DNA from: Enterobacter asburiae
GTDB taxonomy: Bacteria; Pseudomonadota; Gammaproteobacteria; Enterobacterales; Enterobacteriaceae
NCBI RefSeq assembly: GCF_021440515.1
Contig: NZ_JAKCMV010000061.1
Coordinates: 1-64,000 of the forward strand
DNA length: 64,000 nt
Direction of reading: 5' to 3'
The notes beneath the pieces are model-generated. The model had not been told where the DNA came from and searched no databases. It saw only the letters and a list, made by a program, of their open reading frames with translations. A program made the position numbers and the translations under genes. Shown piece by piece: positions 25,371 to 34,213 of the stretch. Positions within the stretch are counted from its first letter, which is position 1. Each line of letters starts with the position of its first letter.

Positions 25371-26090
25371 CTATCCTTTTGATTTTTTTATCCTTCTTCC
25401 TATGCCTTGCAGACAGGATGGGCGTAAAACAAGGTTCACCGCCTCCGCCATATTTTTACCTGCCCCCCGTTCCGTCAAGTAATCAATTACTTCTTTTTTT
25501 GTTGGAGCTGTCTGGGGGTCGTCTTCATCATAAGTTGACCAAAGTTCCTTTATAGCATCCTGAACGAATTCCAAACCTTCACTTTGATGTTCATATTTGG
25601 GAAGTAATAGAATGCCAACATCATTTTTCTCTGGAACAACATCAATAACATTTTGATCGGAGATAGTTTCACAACTGAAAGAAATTATTTTATCTGGGGA
25701 TGGCTTACGTACAAAATCAACGCGCTCATTTTCAACCCACATAAATAGTGAATCACGAGTAATTATTGTTTTATCTTTTGATATGTCACTTTTACGATCA
25801 GTTGGCTTAATTTCATAAAATTCTTCACAGCCATTCCATTCATCACCGATCCATCTAACCGAAAGACATTGAACTGGAGTTAACACCCCACGACGGATAG
25901 CACTTATGATCCCTTCGGATATTCCCCAAGCCATTTTCCAACGTTCATGACGAGTACTTCTAACTCCCTCAAGACCATTTGCATAATCATAGGGGTCAAT
26001 TCCCGCAAGCAATAACGCAGCCTGGGTAATACTAAACTCCTGTACTGTTTTCCAATGAGATAGATCAGGAAGGTTTTCAACAACAGGCAT
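25371..26090 (-). CDS. Hypothetical protein, AT-rich integrase-proximal gene
   Basis: 239 residues. The N-terminus contains WKTVQEFSITQAALLLAGID, a helical segment, and the C-terminus ends with KKEVIDYLTERGAGKNMAEA and a basic tail (IGRRIKKSKG), which could bind DNA. I do not recognise a family. Its codon use is more AT-rich than the surrounding element genes, suggesting separate acquisition. It lies between alpA and int, a position used for accessory genes in related satellites, and has an AGGTAGA-like ribosome site. No function is proposed. Confidence 0.72.
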   Translation of the reverse strand: MPVVENLPDLSHWKTVQEFSITQAALLLAGIDPYDYANGLEGVRSTRHERWKMAWGISEGIISAIRRGVLTPVQCLSVRWIGDEWNGCEEFYEIKPTDRKSDISKDKTIITRDSLFMWVENERVDFVRKPSPDKIISFSCETISDQNVIDVVPEKNDVGILLLPKYEHQSEGLEFVQDAIKELWSTYDEDDPQTAPTKKEVIDYLTERGAGKNMAEAVNLVLRPSCLQGIGRRIKKSKG

Positions 26091-26233
26091 ATTCTACCTC
26101 GCACCCTCTAATTTTGGCGGCGATGCCTCCCCGCAGAGGTATACGGGTTTTTGGTGATCAGCCTAGACATAGCCTATTCTTTGTTCATCTACAGAAGTCT
26201 ACCCCGGTATAGAATAACTGTCTATTCGACCAG

Positions 26234-27448
26234 TCATGAGGATTTACCAAAACGCCCGTGAACCACGTTTTCACGGTGTTCCAGCGCATCCATATAGTCG
26301 GCATACCATTGAAGCATTTCCCGGCGGCCATCGAGATATTGAGCGTGGTTGTATGTGCCTCGAATAGAGTTTTTATCGACGTGGGCGAGCTGCGTTTCAA
26401 TCCATGCGGTGTTATAGCCCTGTTCGTGGAGAATGGTACTCATGGTGTGGCGGAAACCGTGGCCTGTTACTCTCCCGGCATACCCGATGCGTTTAAAAAC
26501 CTGGTTAATGCTGGCTTCACTCATGGTTTTACGCGGATCATTACGCCCAGGGAATATATAGGGATAGCGACCTGTCATTTCCCGGATACGCATGATTATT
26601 GCTTGCGCCTGTAATGACAATGGCACGATGTGTGGGCGGCGCATCTTCATTCGTTCCGCCGGAATCTCCCAAACAGCAGCATCAACGTCGATTTCCTGCC
26701 ATGTAGCTCCTCGGAGTTCACCTGTTCTTAAACCAGTGATGATCAGCAAACGCGCGGCCAATACCACCAGCTCACTACCTGAGTAACGTGATAGCGCCTC
26801 AAAAAATGCGGGAAGCTCAGGCGCATTCAGGAAAGGATAGTGGCTGGATTCATGCCCCTGCATAGCGCTGGTGAGATCTGGCGCTGGGTTGTATTCAGCC
26901 CGGCCGGTGACAATGGCATAGCGGAAGACTTCACCGCAGCGCTGCCTAACCTTCTTAGCCTTCTCCGTTGCCCCTCGCCCCTCCATTCGGCGAAGCACAT
27001 TAAGCAATTCGAGCGGCTTGATTTCCGCGATTGGTTTTTTACCAATGTACGGAAAAACATCTTTATTGAATGCCTCCATAATGTCTGAGGCGTACCCCTC
27101 AGACCATTTGTATAGTTTGCTGGAGTGCCATTCACAGGCAATTTCCTGAAACGTATTCCTGACATTTGCCTCTCGGGCTATCTTTTCTTCCCGTTTCGCT
27201 TCGTTGGGATCGATACCCCCAGCGATACCCCTTTTTGCCTCATCACGTTTAGCTCGCGCATCAGCAAGGGTAACGTCTGGATATACTCCCAGAGCCAGCA
27301 GCTTTTCTTTGCCTGCCACACGATACTTAAGCCGCCAGTATCGTGCGCCATTTGGGTTAACCAGAAGATAAAGCCCACCACCATCAGCAAGTTTATAGGG
27401 TTTATCTTTTGGTTTAGCGGTATCAACCTGGCGGGCGTTGAGCTTCAT
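26234..27448 (-). CDS. int: P4-type tyrosine integrase
   Basis: 404 residues from MKLNARQVDT. N-terminal DUF4102 arm-binding domain (about 1-90, LADGGGLYLLVNPNGARYWR), core-binding domain (about 95-185), and catalytic domain with R241 (TGLRTGELRG), H330 and R333 (HGFRH), H356 (LAHVD) and Y366 (GTYNHA). All five active residues are present, so it should be functional. An alternative start ten codons upstream runs into the arm sites. The gene abuts tRNA-Thr, its target, and resembles integrases of CP4-type islands that use thrW in E. coli. Confidence 0.96.
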   Translation of the reverse strand: MKLNARQVDTAKPKDKPYKLADGGGLYLLVNPNGARYWRLKYRVAGKEKLLALGVYPDVTLADARAKRDEAKRGIAGGIDPNEAKREEKIAREANVRNTFQEIACEWHSSKLYKWSEGYASDIMEAFNKDVFPYIGKKPIAEIKPLELLNVLRRMEGRGATEKAKKVRQRCGEVFRYAIVTGRAEYNPAPDLTSAMQGHESSHYPFLNAPELPAFFEALSRYSGSELVVLAARLLIITGLRTGELRGATWQEIDVDAAVWEIPAERMKMRRPHIVPLSLQAQAIIMRIREMTGRYPYIFPGRNDPRKTMSEASINQVFKRIGYAGRVTGHGFRHTMSTILHEQGYNTAWIETQLAHVDKNSIRGTYNHAQYLDGRREMLQWYADYMDALEHRENVVHGRFGKSS

Positions 27449-27449
27449 T

Positions 27450-27521
27450 GGGGGTATCTCCACAAGACCGAACAGCACATACCCCCGAATGTACCCCCAG
27501 AAGCATGTAGATTTTGGGGTA
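27450..27521. promoter_or_regulatory. Candidate integrase arm-type sites, right end
   Basis: TACCCCC at 27480-27486 and 27492-27498 (12-base period), inverted GGGGGTA at 27450-27456 and GGGGTA at 27516-27521, all between int and the attachment site. The spacing matches the pair at the left end. Confidence 0.55.
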
Positions 27522-27613
27522 TGTCAGTAGACGTAAAAATACTATCAGGAGCGACACAATGCAGAGTATAAGGGGTTTGAGTGAACTTTAGTAGACGTTA
27601 GAAGATGTTTGAA

Positions 27614-27689
27614 TGGTGCCGATAATAGGAGTCGAACCTACGACCTTCGCATTACGAATGCGCTGCTCTACCAACTGAGCTATATCGGC
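27614..27689 (-). tRNA. thrW: tRNA-Thr (CGU anticodon)
   Basis: 76 bases with encoded CCA. Read on the minus strand it starts GCCGATATAGCTCAG, has anticodon CGT in GCATTCGTAATGC, T-loop GGTTCGACTCC, and ends CGGCACCA. It lies just upstream of proA as in E. coli thrW, and its 3' end is the attachment site of the element. Confidence 0.97.
27616..27630. repeat. Right attachment site within thrW
   Basis: GTGCCGATAATAGGA, the complement of the tRNA-Thr 3' end (acceptor and T-stem), identical to 15366-15380. Because the tRNA remains complete, integration did not disrupt it. Confidence 0.92.
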
Positions 27690-27801
27690 CCTGAGAGGCC
27701 GGTTACGAGCGTAACCACGGGGCAAAAGAGTAGATCTAACAGGGTGATGCGTCAATGGCCTTGTGAATCAAACGGCTAATTTTGCACCACCCCGATTTTA
27801 T

Positions 27802-29055
27802 TTACGCACGAATCGTATCGTCGCCAAAGCCGATCCACTTGTAGGTGGTCAGCGCTTCCAGCCCCATAGGGCCGCGCGCGTGCAGCTTCTGGGTGCTGAC
27901 GGCAACTTCTGCGCCTAAACCGAACTGGCCGCCGTCGGTGAAGCGGGTTGAGGCGTTCACATATACGGCAGAAGAATCCACCTCGTTCACGAAGCGGTCG
28001 GCATTGCGTAAGGTGCGGGTCAGGATCGCGTCAGAGTGCTGTGTGCCGTGTTCACGAATGTGCGCAATAGCGTCATCCAGATCCGCAACCACCTTCACGT
28101 TCAAATCCAGCGACAAGAACTCGTCGTCGTACTGCTCCGCATTTACCGGGACCACGGTCGCCGGGCCCGCTTTCAGTAGCGCCAGCGCGCTGGCATCGGC
28201 GTGAAGCGTGACGCCGCTTTCTGCCATCTGCTTGCTCAGCGCAGGCAGGAACTCAGCGGCGATGCCCTGATGCACCAGCAGCGTTTCCACCGTATTACAG
28301 GTGCTCGGACGCTGGGTTTTGGCGTTAACGATAATTTTCAGCGCAGGCGCAATCTCGGCGCTGTTGTCCACAACAATATGGCACACGCCGATACCGCCGG
28401 TGATCACCGGAATCGTCGATTGCTCCCGGCACAGCTTGTGCAGCCCCGCGCCGCCGCGTGGGATCAGCATGTCGATGTACTTATCCATGCGCAGCATCTC
28501 GTTGACCAGCGCGCGATCCGGGCTTTCGATAGCCTGGACGGCTCCCGCCGGCAGACCGCACTCTTCCAGCGCCTGCTGGATAACGCGCACGGTGGCGGCG
28601 TTGGTGCGCCATGTCTCTTTCCCACCGCGCAGGATAGCGGCGTTGCCGGTTTTCAGGCAAAGGGAGGCAACATCGACGGTCACGTTCGGACGCGCTTCGT
28701 AAATTACCCCGATCACCCCCAGCGGGACGCGGCGGCGTTCGAGGCGCAAGCCGCTGTCGAGCAGCCCGCCGTCAATCACCTGCCCGACCGGATCGGCCAG
28801 ATTGCACACCTGACGAACATCGTCAGCGATACTTTTCAGGCGCGCCGGGTTCAGCGCCAGGCGGTCGAGCATGGCTTCGCTCAGGCCGTTACGACGCGCT
28901 TCCAGCAGATCTTGTTCATTAGCGAGCAAAATCTCCTGCGACTGGGCTTCCAGATAATCAGCGATTTTTTCCAGCACGCGGTTTTTCTCGCGACTGGAAA
29001 GGAGCGCCAGTTTGTACGAAGCGGCTTTGGCAGCGGCGCCCATTTGTTCCAGCAT
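27802..29055 (-). CDS. proA: Gamma-glutamyl phosphate reductase
   Basis: 417 residues, matching E. coli ProA. The aldehyde dehydrogenase-type active site cysteine lies in [17 protein letters not shown], and the NADPH-binding [16 protein letters not shown] segment is present. It reduces gamma-glutamyl phosphate to glutamate semialdehyde, the second step of proline synthesis. It begins ten bases after proB in the same direction, so the two form the proBA operon. thrW lies 112 bases beyond its stop. Confidence 0.98.
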   Translation of the reverse strand: MLEQMGAAAKAASYKLALLSSREKNRVLEKIADYLEAQSQEILLANEQDLLEARRNGLSEAMLDRLALNPARLKSIADDVRQVCNLADPVGQVIDGGLLDSGLRLERRRVPLGVIGVIYEARPNVTVDVASLCLKTGNAAILRGGKETWRTNAATVRVIQQALEECGLPAGAVQAIESPDRALVNEMLRMDKYIDMLIPRGGAGLHKLCREQSTIPVITGGIGVCHIVVDNSAEIAPALKIIVNAKTQRPSTCNTVETLLVHQGIAAEFLPALSKQMAESGVTLHADASALALLKAGPATVVPVNAEQYDDEFLSLDLNVKVVADLDDAIAHIREHGTQHSDAILTRTLRNADRFVNEVDSSAVYVNASTRFTDGGQFGLGAEVAVSTQKLHARGPMGLEALTTYKWIGFGDDTIRA

Positions 29056-29065
29056 GTCTGGCTCC

Positions 29066-30169
29066 TTAACGAATAATCATGTCATCGCGATGCACGGCAA
29101 CCGGGCCATACTCATAGCCCAGAATAGCGTCGATCTGCTGGGAGTGATGCCCGGCAATGCGGCGCAGGGCGTCGCTGTTGTAGCGGCTGACGCCGTGAGC
29201 GATGTCGCGCCCTTCAAGGTTGCGGATGCGGATCACTTCACCACGCGAGAAGTTGCCTGTCACGCTTTTAATTCCTTTTGGAAGCAATGAACTCCCTCTT
29301 TCCAGAATTGCCGAGGTAGCCCCTTCATCCACGGTGATTTCACCCGCAGGTGGCGCACCAAAAATCCAGCGCTTGCGGTTTTCCAGCGGGGATTCCTGCG
29401 CGTGGAAGCGCGTTCCAACGGAGATGCCCTCCATCACGTCGCCAATGACGCCCGGACGGCTGCCGGCGGCGATCACGGTGTCGATGCCCGCGCGACAGGC
29501 CACGTCGGCGGCCTGCAATTTGGTGCCCATACCGCCGGTGCCCAGGCCGGACACGCTGTCGCCCGCGATGGCGCGCAGCGCATCGTCAATACCGTGAACG
29601 TCGGTGATCAGCTCAGCATTTGGGTTGTTGCGCGGATCGGCGGTAAACAGCCCCTGCTGGTCGGTCAGCAGCAGGAGCTTATCGGCGCCCGCCAGGATCG
29701 CCGCCAGCGCGGAGAGGTTATCGTTATCGCCTACTTTAATTTCAGCGGTTGCCACGGCGTCGTTTTCGTTAATTACCGGCACGATGTTGTTGTCGAGCAG
29801 CGCACGCAGCGTATCGCGGGCGTTCAGGAAGCGCTCGCGGTCTTCCATATCGGCGCGCGTCAGCAGCATCTGCCCAACGTGAATGCCATAAATAGAAAAC
29901 AGCTGTTCCCAGAGTTGAATGAGTCGGCTCTGCCCCACGGCGGCCAGCAGCTGCTTGGAGGCAATGGTTGCGGGGAGTTCGGGGTAGCCCAGATGTTCGC
30001 GCCCGGCGGCAATGGCCCCGGACGTCACAATCACGATACGATGCCCTGCGGCATGTAATTGCGCGCACTGGCGTACAAGCTCAACAATATGGGCGCGATT
30101 TAGGCGGCGCGATCCGCCTGTTAACACACTGGTACCGAGTTTTACCACCAGCGTCTGGCTGTCACTCAT
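29066..30169 (-). CDS. proB: Glutamate 5-kinase
   Basis: 367 residues: N-terminal amino acid kinase domain ([36 protein letters not shown]) and a C-terminal PUA domain (from about 275). It phosphorylates glutamate at the gamma carboxyl, the first and proline-inhibited step of proline synthesis in the cytoplasm. First gene of proBA. The divergent phoE gene starts 302 bases away, and that gap contains a Pho box. Confidence 0.98.
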   Translation of the reverse strand: MSDSQTLVVKLGTSVLTGGSRRLNRAHIVELVRQCAQLHAAGHRIVIVTSGAIAAGREHLGYPELPATIASKQLLAAVGQSRLIQLWEQLFSIYGIHVGQMLLTRADMEDRERFLNARDTLRALLDNNIVPVINENDAVATAEIKVGDNDNLSALAAILAGADKLLLLTDQQGLFTADPRNNPNAELITDVHGIDDALRAIAGDSVSGLGTGGMGTKLQAADVACRAGIDTVIAAGSRPGVIGDVMEGISVGTRFHAQESPLENRKRWIFGAPPAGEITVDEGATSAILERGSSLLPKGIKSVTGNFSRGEVIRIRNLEGRDIAHGVSRYNSDALRRIAGHHSQQIDAILGYEYGPVAVHRDDMIIR

Positions 30170-30357
30170 GATTCTCTGCCGTTCAACAATAAGGGAAATG
30201 ATGTCAAACAGACGTTGTAACAGGACTCAGCGCCGTTGCCAACTGCCATAGCATAAAGTGGGACACTTTGTTGCGCGGGATCAGGAAGCGTAGCGGCAGA
30301 ATTTGACAATTTTATTACTGAAATAATAAATCACCGTTTTTTAAAATTATTCTTAGA

Positions 30358-30375
30358 TTGTCATAAAACGTTCAT
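30358..30375 (+). promoter_or_regulatory. Pho box upstream of phoE
   Basis: TTGTCATAAAACGTTCAT matches the PhoB consensus CTGTCATAAAACTGTCAT at 15 of 18 positions. It lies 96 bases before the phoE start, in the expected position for a phosphate-starvation promoter. The remainder of 30170-30471 is AT-rich and holds the two divergent promoters only. Confidence 0.8.
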
Positions 30376-30471
30376 TGCAGAACGATAAAACCCTTCCTGT
30401 TTTTCACGGAGCAATAACCCGCGTTTATTGCTCAGCGAATATTAGCGCGTTTATAAAACTCAGGATTGAAA

Positions 30472-31524
30472 ATGAAAAAGAGTACTCTGGCATTAGTGGT
30501 AATGAGCGTTGTTGCTTCTGCATCTGTACAGGCAGCCGAAGTTTATAATAAAGACGGTAATAAACTCGACGTGTACGGCAAAGTCAAAGCAATGCACTAC
30601 ATCAGCGATGATGCCTCTAAAGATGGTGACCAGACTTACGTTCGTTTCGGCTTTAAAGGCGAAACGCAGATTAACGATCAGCTGACCGGTTATGGTCGCT
30701 GGGAAGCGGAATTCTCCGGCAACAAAGCCGAGAGCGACGCAACGCAGAAAACCCGTCTGGCCTTTGCGGGTCTGAAGCTGAAAAACGTCGGCTCTTTCGA
30801 CTACGGTCGTAACCTGGGCGCGCTGTACGACGTGGAAGCCTGGACCGATATGTTCCCGGAATTCGGCGGCGACTCTTCCGCGCAGACCGATAACTTCATG
30901 ACCAAGCGTTCAAGCGGCCTGGCAACCTACCGCAATACCGACTTCTTCGGCGCCGTTGATGGCCTGGATATGACCCTGCAATACCAGGGCAAAAACGAAG
31001 GTCGTGATGCCAAAAAACAGAACGGCGACGGCTTCGGTACTTCTCTGACGTATGACTTCGGCGGCAGCGATTTCGCCATCAGCGGCGCGTACACCAACTC
31101 TGACCGTACCAACGACCAGAACCTGCTGGCACGCGGTGAAGGTGATAAAGCAGAAGCCTGGGCCACCGGTCTGAAATATGACGCGAACGACATTTATCTG
31201 GCGACCATGTATTCTGAAACCCGCAATATGACCCCAATTTCCGGTGGCTTTGCGAATAAAGCGCAGAACTTCGAAGTGGTTGCTCAATATCAGTTCGATT
31301 TTGGTCTGCGTCCTTCCCTGGGCTATGTTCAGTCTAAAGGCAAAGATATTGAAGGGATCGGCGACGAAGATATCGTGAAATATATCGACGTGGGCGCGAC
31401 CTATTATTTCAACAAAAATATGTCCGCGTTTGTTGATTATAAAATCAACCAGATCGATGACGATAATAAACTGGACGTAAGCAGCGATGATATCGTTGCC
31501 CTGGGTATGACGTACCAGTTCTGA
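30472..31524 (+). CDS. phoE: Phosphoporin PhoE
   Basis: 350 residues with a 21-residue signal peptide ([21 protein letters not shown]) and a 16-strand general porin barrel ending in the C-terminal phenylalanine (GMTYQF) needed for Bam recognition. The constriction-loop [15 protein letters not shown] motif is conserved and the sequence is closest to E. coli PhoE. It forms outer-membrane trimers that favour anions and phosphate under phosphate limitation. The start is the ATG at 30472, two codons inside the longest frame. Confidence 0.97.
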   Translation: MKKSTLALVVMSVVASASVQAAEVYNKDGNKLDVYGKVKAMHYISDDASKDGDQTYVRFGFKGETQINDQLTGYGRWEAEFSGNKAESDATQKTRLAFAGLKLKNVGSFDYGRNLGALYDVEAWTDMFPEFGGDSSAQTDNFMTKRSSGLATYRNTDFFGAVDGLDMTLQYQGKNEGRDAKKQNGDGFGTSLTYDFGGSDFAISGAYTNSDRTNDQNLLARGEGDKAEAWATGLKYDANDIYLATMYSETRNMTPISGGFANKAQNFEVVAQYQFDFGLRPSLGYVQSKGKDIEGIGDEDIVKYIDVGATYYFNKNMSAFVDYKINQIDDDNKLDVSSDDIVALGMTYQF

Positions 31525-31540
31525 TTTTGCTCCAATAAAA

Positions 31541-31571
31541 AAGCCTGGCACCTAATGCCAGGCTTTTTTTT
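31541..31571 (+). terminator. Rho-independent terminator after phoE
   Basis: AAGCCTGGCA (31541-31550), loop CCTAA, TGCCAGGCTT (31556-31565) and a T run. The preceding A run makes it usable from both sides, so it may also serve crl. Confidence 0.93.
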
Positions 31572-31595
31572 GTCGGGAATTAGTGCGGTCTGGTG

Positions 31596-31671
31596 CCCTC
31601 ACCCCGGCCCTCTCCCACAGGGAGAGGGAGTAGAGTTTTGTAGGCCCGGTTAGCGCAGCGCCACCGGGCAA
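31596..31671. repeat. GGGAGAGGG palindromic repeat with adjacent REP
   Basis: CCCTCTCCC (31608-31616) pairs with GGGAGAGGG (31620-31628), preceded by CCCTCACCCC. A REP-like unit (GTAGGCCCGG...CCACCGGGC, 31640-31669) follows. The same family appears at 35674 and 48934. Confidence 0.8.
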
Positions 31672-31684
31672 CAGGGTCACATGA

Positions 31685-32086
31685 TTACGCCGTCAGCTTC
31701 ACCGCTTCGCTGGAAAAATCGTCCGCAGGTTCGAGCTTCAGATCCAGCGTTGCCAGCAGCGCTCTGGCCTTTTCGAGATACTCTTTCAGGGTATATTCGA
31801 GGCGGTCGATCACTTCCTGATCTTTGATTGGCGCGGCCTGCCAGTCGCCGTCTTTGTTGAACAGCCCAAACTGATAGCTGTAGGTAAAGCGTTTTTCTTC
31901 TGCTTCCATTTCCATCCACCAGCCCCAAAATTCACGCTTTTCAGGTGCAGGCTTCACATTGACGCATACAGCCAGGCAGTCGAAAAAAAAGCGATTCTCT
32001 TCACACTGCTCTTCTCGAATATACGGGCCAAGAGCCATGAACTTCTTAATCAATCTACTTTTCGGGTGTCCACTCGGTAACGTCAT
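31685..32086 (-). CDS. crl: Sigma factor-binding protein Crl
   Basis: 133 residues from [10 protein letters not shown], the E. coli start; an ATG eight codons upstream is less likely. It is conserved with Crl over the whole length, including [17 protein letters not shown] and the C-terminal KLEPADDF. Crl binds the stationary-phase sigma factor RpoS, without binding DNA, and helps it compete for core RNA polymerase, raising curli and other RpoS-dependent expression. Confidence 0.96.
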   Translation of the reverse strand: MTLPSGHPKSRLIKKFMALGPYIREEQCEENRFFFDCLAVCVNVKPAPEKREFWGWWMEMEAEEKRFTYSYQFGLFNKDGDWQAAPIKDQEVIDRLEYTLKEYLEKARALLATLDLKLEPADDFSSEAVKLTA

Positions 32087-32143
32087 TGCGATCTCCTTTT
32101 GTGAATCCACTGTTTTATCAAACCAGCAAAATTTAGCAATCTA

Positions 32144-33388
32144 TTAACACAATCTCTGCGTTAACCAGCGCGTAATCTCTTTGAGCGCCTTGTCAAAATT
32201 TTGATACACCGGACTGAACGGCACTTCGAGCAGCTTGCCATCCGCAGATGACGACGTGATTAAGCGTGACTCCTCTTCCGGGCTGAACGGGTCGTTTTTC
32301 CAGTAGCCGGAGAGCATCGGCGTAGGGCAGCGACGCCCCAGCAATCCCTGCACTTTTAACGAGTAACGATTGAGCTCCACGCGCAGCGCTTCGTCTGATG
32401 CATCATGCATACCAAGTCGGCTGGCGAGCACGTCCAGATACATCTCAGGCACGTTGCCCTGACGGGCGGGTTCGCTTAACAGCGCGTGGACTACAGGGCC
32501 GAGACAGGCCACCGCTTTAAGGCGCGAGGATTCCAGATAGGCCAGGCGCACCGCCACGTTTGCCCCGAAACGGAAGCCGAATGCGGCAACCCGAGTGTGG
32601 TCAACCCACGGAATATTCTCCAGCGCTTTTAGCGCGTGCTGGTGCAGCAGGCTTGAGTCCTGAGTCAGCTTCCACTTCGTAGAGAAGCCAATCGACGGCA
32701 TATCAAGCGTCAGCATGGCGATCCCTTTTGGTGCAAAGTAGCGCTCAAACAGGCTGTAATAATCCGTCTGGAGGGAGTCCAGGCCGCCGCACATCAACAC
32801 CACCGGGAACGGGCCTTCCCCGTCCGGCATATGCAGGAACCCGGTGACGGGCGTGCCGCCCGGAATGGTGAACTCCAGCTCGCGCATCCGCACCGGCAGA
32901 TGTTGCGCCGCCTCTTCATAAGCGCGATTTGCCAGCGCCTGGGCCTGCTCGGCCAGTTCGTCGCCTTTCAGATGGGGATAGGCAGCAATGCTGTAAAGGT
33001 TAGAGGCGTGGAGCCAGTATTTTCCGCTGAGCGCGGCGTCCTGCTCCTGACTGGCCTTTTGCTGCCAGAGCATCGCCTGTTTGGACCACTCGTAAATCCA
33101 GTTTCCGCCGCGATAGCCCACCACGGTGTCATAGAGTTCACTGTCGGTGCGCTCGGCCTCGCTCATGACGATACGCGCCTGCACGTCGAGGATTTCACGG
33201 GGATCGATACCGCGCCAGATCCACATCAGGCGGTTAATCATGCGGTACCAGTGGGGCACGTTTTTGCCGTCTAAGGCAGACTGGACTGAAGGCATGGCGC
33301 CCGGGTTAAAACGGCGCACCAGCGTCGAGGTTTCCGGGTGTTTAAAGCGGGGTTTGAATAGCGTTTCGCTAAGGTTTGCCTGCGTCAT
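32144..33388 (-). CDS. frsA: Esterase FrsA (YafA)
   Basis: 414 residues from [13 protein letters not shown], the length of E. coli FrsA. The C-terminal half is an alpha/beta hydrolase ([30 protein letters not shown]), but the nucleophile elbow reads GFRFGAN, lacking the usual serine, as in E. coli. FrsA was described as binding unphosphorylated enzyme IIA-glucose and affecting the respiration/fermentation balance. It is leftward and behind gpt's terminator, so it is expressed from its own promoter. Confidence 0.95.
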   Translation of the reverse strand: MTQANLSETLFKPRFKHPETSTLVRRFNPGAMPSVQSALDGKNVPHWYRMINRLMWIWRGIDPREILDVQARIVMSEAERTDSELYDTVVGYRGGNWIYEWSKQAMLWQQKASQEQDAALSGKYWLHASNLYSIAAYPHLKGDELAEQAQALANRAYEEAAQHLPVRMRELEFTIPGGTPVTGFLHMPDGEGPFPVVLMCGGLDSLQTDYYSLFERYFAPKGIAMLTLDMPSIGFSTKWKLTQDSSLLHQHALKALENIPWVDHTRVAAFGFRFGANVAVRLAYLESSRLKAVACLGPVVHALLSEPARQGNVPEMYLDVLASRLGMHDASDEALRVELNRYSLKVQGLLGRRCPTPMLSGYWKNDPFSPEEESRLITSSSADGKLLEVPFSPVYQNFDKALKEITRWLTQRLC

Positions 33389-33442
33389 TGCATTGCCTCC
33401 ATGAATACGTCGTATGGAGTCTATTGTAACTCGCCGCAGGCT

Positions 33443-33474
33443 AAAAAAAACAACGCCCGGCAAAACCGGGCGTT
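33443..33474 (-). terminator. Rho-independent terminator after gpt
   Basis: On the minus strand, AACGCCCGG and CCGGGCGTT (33452-33474) form a stem with loop TTTTG, followed by a run of eight U (33443-33450). Confidence 0.92.
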
Positions 33475-33494
33475 AAAAGCATTTCGTGGCGGAA

Positions 33495-33953
33495 TTAACG
33501 GCCAGAGATTGGCGGTACGAATACCACGCCCATATCCCACGGCTGTTCAATCCAGGTATCCTGCGGGATATCAATCACGTAATCATCAACCAGCGGACGA
33601 CCAGCCGGCTTAGCGAAGATAGTGACGAAGTGCGCTTTTGGATACATTTCGCGGATAGCCACCGCAGTACCGCCGGTATCAACCAGATCGTCAATAACGA
33701 TGAAGCCTTCACCGTCGCCTTCCGCGCGCTTCAGCACGGTCAGCTCACGCTGGTTATCGTGGTCATAGCTGGAGATACAAACGGTATCGACATGACGAAT
33801 ACCCAGCTCACGTGCCAGCAATGCACCCGGTACCAGACCGCCACGGCTAACGGCAATAATGCCTTTCCACTGCTCGGAAGGCATCAAACGCGCAGCCAGT
33901 TTGCGTGCGTGGATCTGCAACATGTCCCAGGTGACGACGTATTTTTCGCTCAT
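33495..33953 (-). CDS. gpt: Xanthine-guanine phosphoribosyltransferase
   Basis: 152 residues, E. coli length. The PRPP-binding motif [14 protein letters not shown] is present, as is [19 protein letters not shown]. It salvages guanine, xanthine and hypoxanthine to nucleotides at the inner face of the membrane. Transcribed away from pepD; the 260-base gap between them holds the divergent promoters. Confidence 0.98.
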   Translation of the reverse strand: MSEKYVVTWDMLQIHARKLAARLMPSEQWKGIIAVSRGGLVPGALLARELGIRHVDTVCISSYDHDNQRELTVLKRAEGDGEGFIVIDDLVDTGGTAVAIREMYPKAHFVTIFAKPAGRPLVDDYVIDIPQDTWIEQPWDMGVVFVPPISGR

Positions 33954-34213
33954 GTGAAGTGTCCCAGCCTGTTTATATACGGCTTAAAAAGTGTTCAAGG
34001 GGGAAATAGGTTGCGCGAGATTATAGAGATCTGACGCACTAAAAACCAGTGTTTAGCGCCCGGCGCCTGAGTTTTTACATGCTTTATGCTACCCGCAACC
34101 AGAGAAAGTGGTATTCTCAGTTGCATCTCGCAAGCCCGACTTGTGGTAACTATTAACCTGCTAACCCTGTGACCTGCAACATTCTTTGCAGCGCATCGAC
34201 AAGGAGACTTATC

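Larger units (their letters stand above)
15366..27630. mobile_element. 12.3-kb integrative satellite-like element in thrW
   Basis: Bounded by 15-bp direct repeats GTGCCGATAATAGGA (15366-15380 and 27616-27630), the right copy being the 3' end of tRNA-Thr. The integrase gene lies at the tRNA side. Contents: integrase, unknown 239-aa gene, AlpA, unknown 144-aa gene, antirepressor, Icd/Ash-like gene, three small genes, primase, iteron origin, SSB, PerC-like gene, zinc protein, 61-aa gene, pRiA4b ORF-3-like gene and, on the opposite strand at the far end, a 119-aa gene. Nearly everything is transcribed leftward. No terminase, capsid, Sid, Psu, Delta or lysis gene was recognised. Layout resembles P4-like or PICI-type satellites. 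Confidence 0.9.

Noticed and set aside
15366..27630. P2/P4-type or lambda-type cos site
   Set aside because: No match seen by eye to either known cos sequence inside the element; absence is not proven without a systematic search.
32144..33388. FrsA considered a pseudogene for lack of the nucleophilic serine
   Set aside because: E. coli FrsA has the same GFRFGAN elbow, so this is normal for the family.
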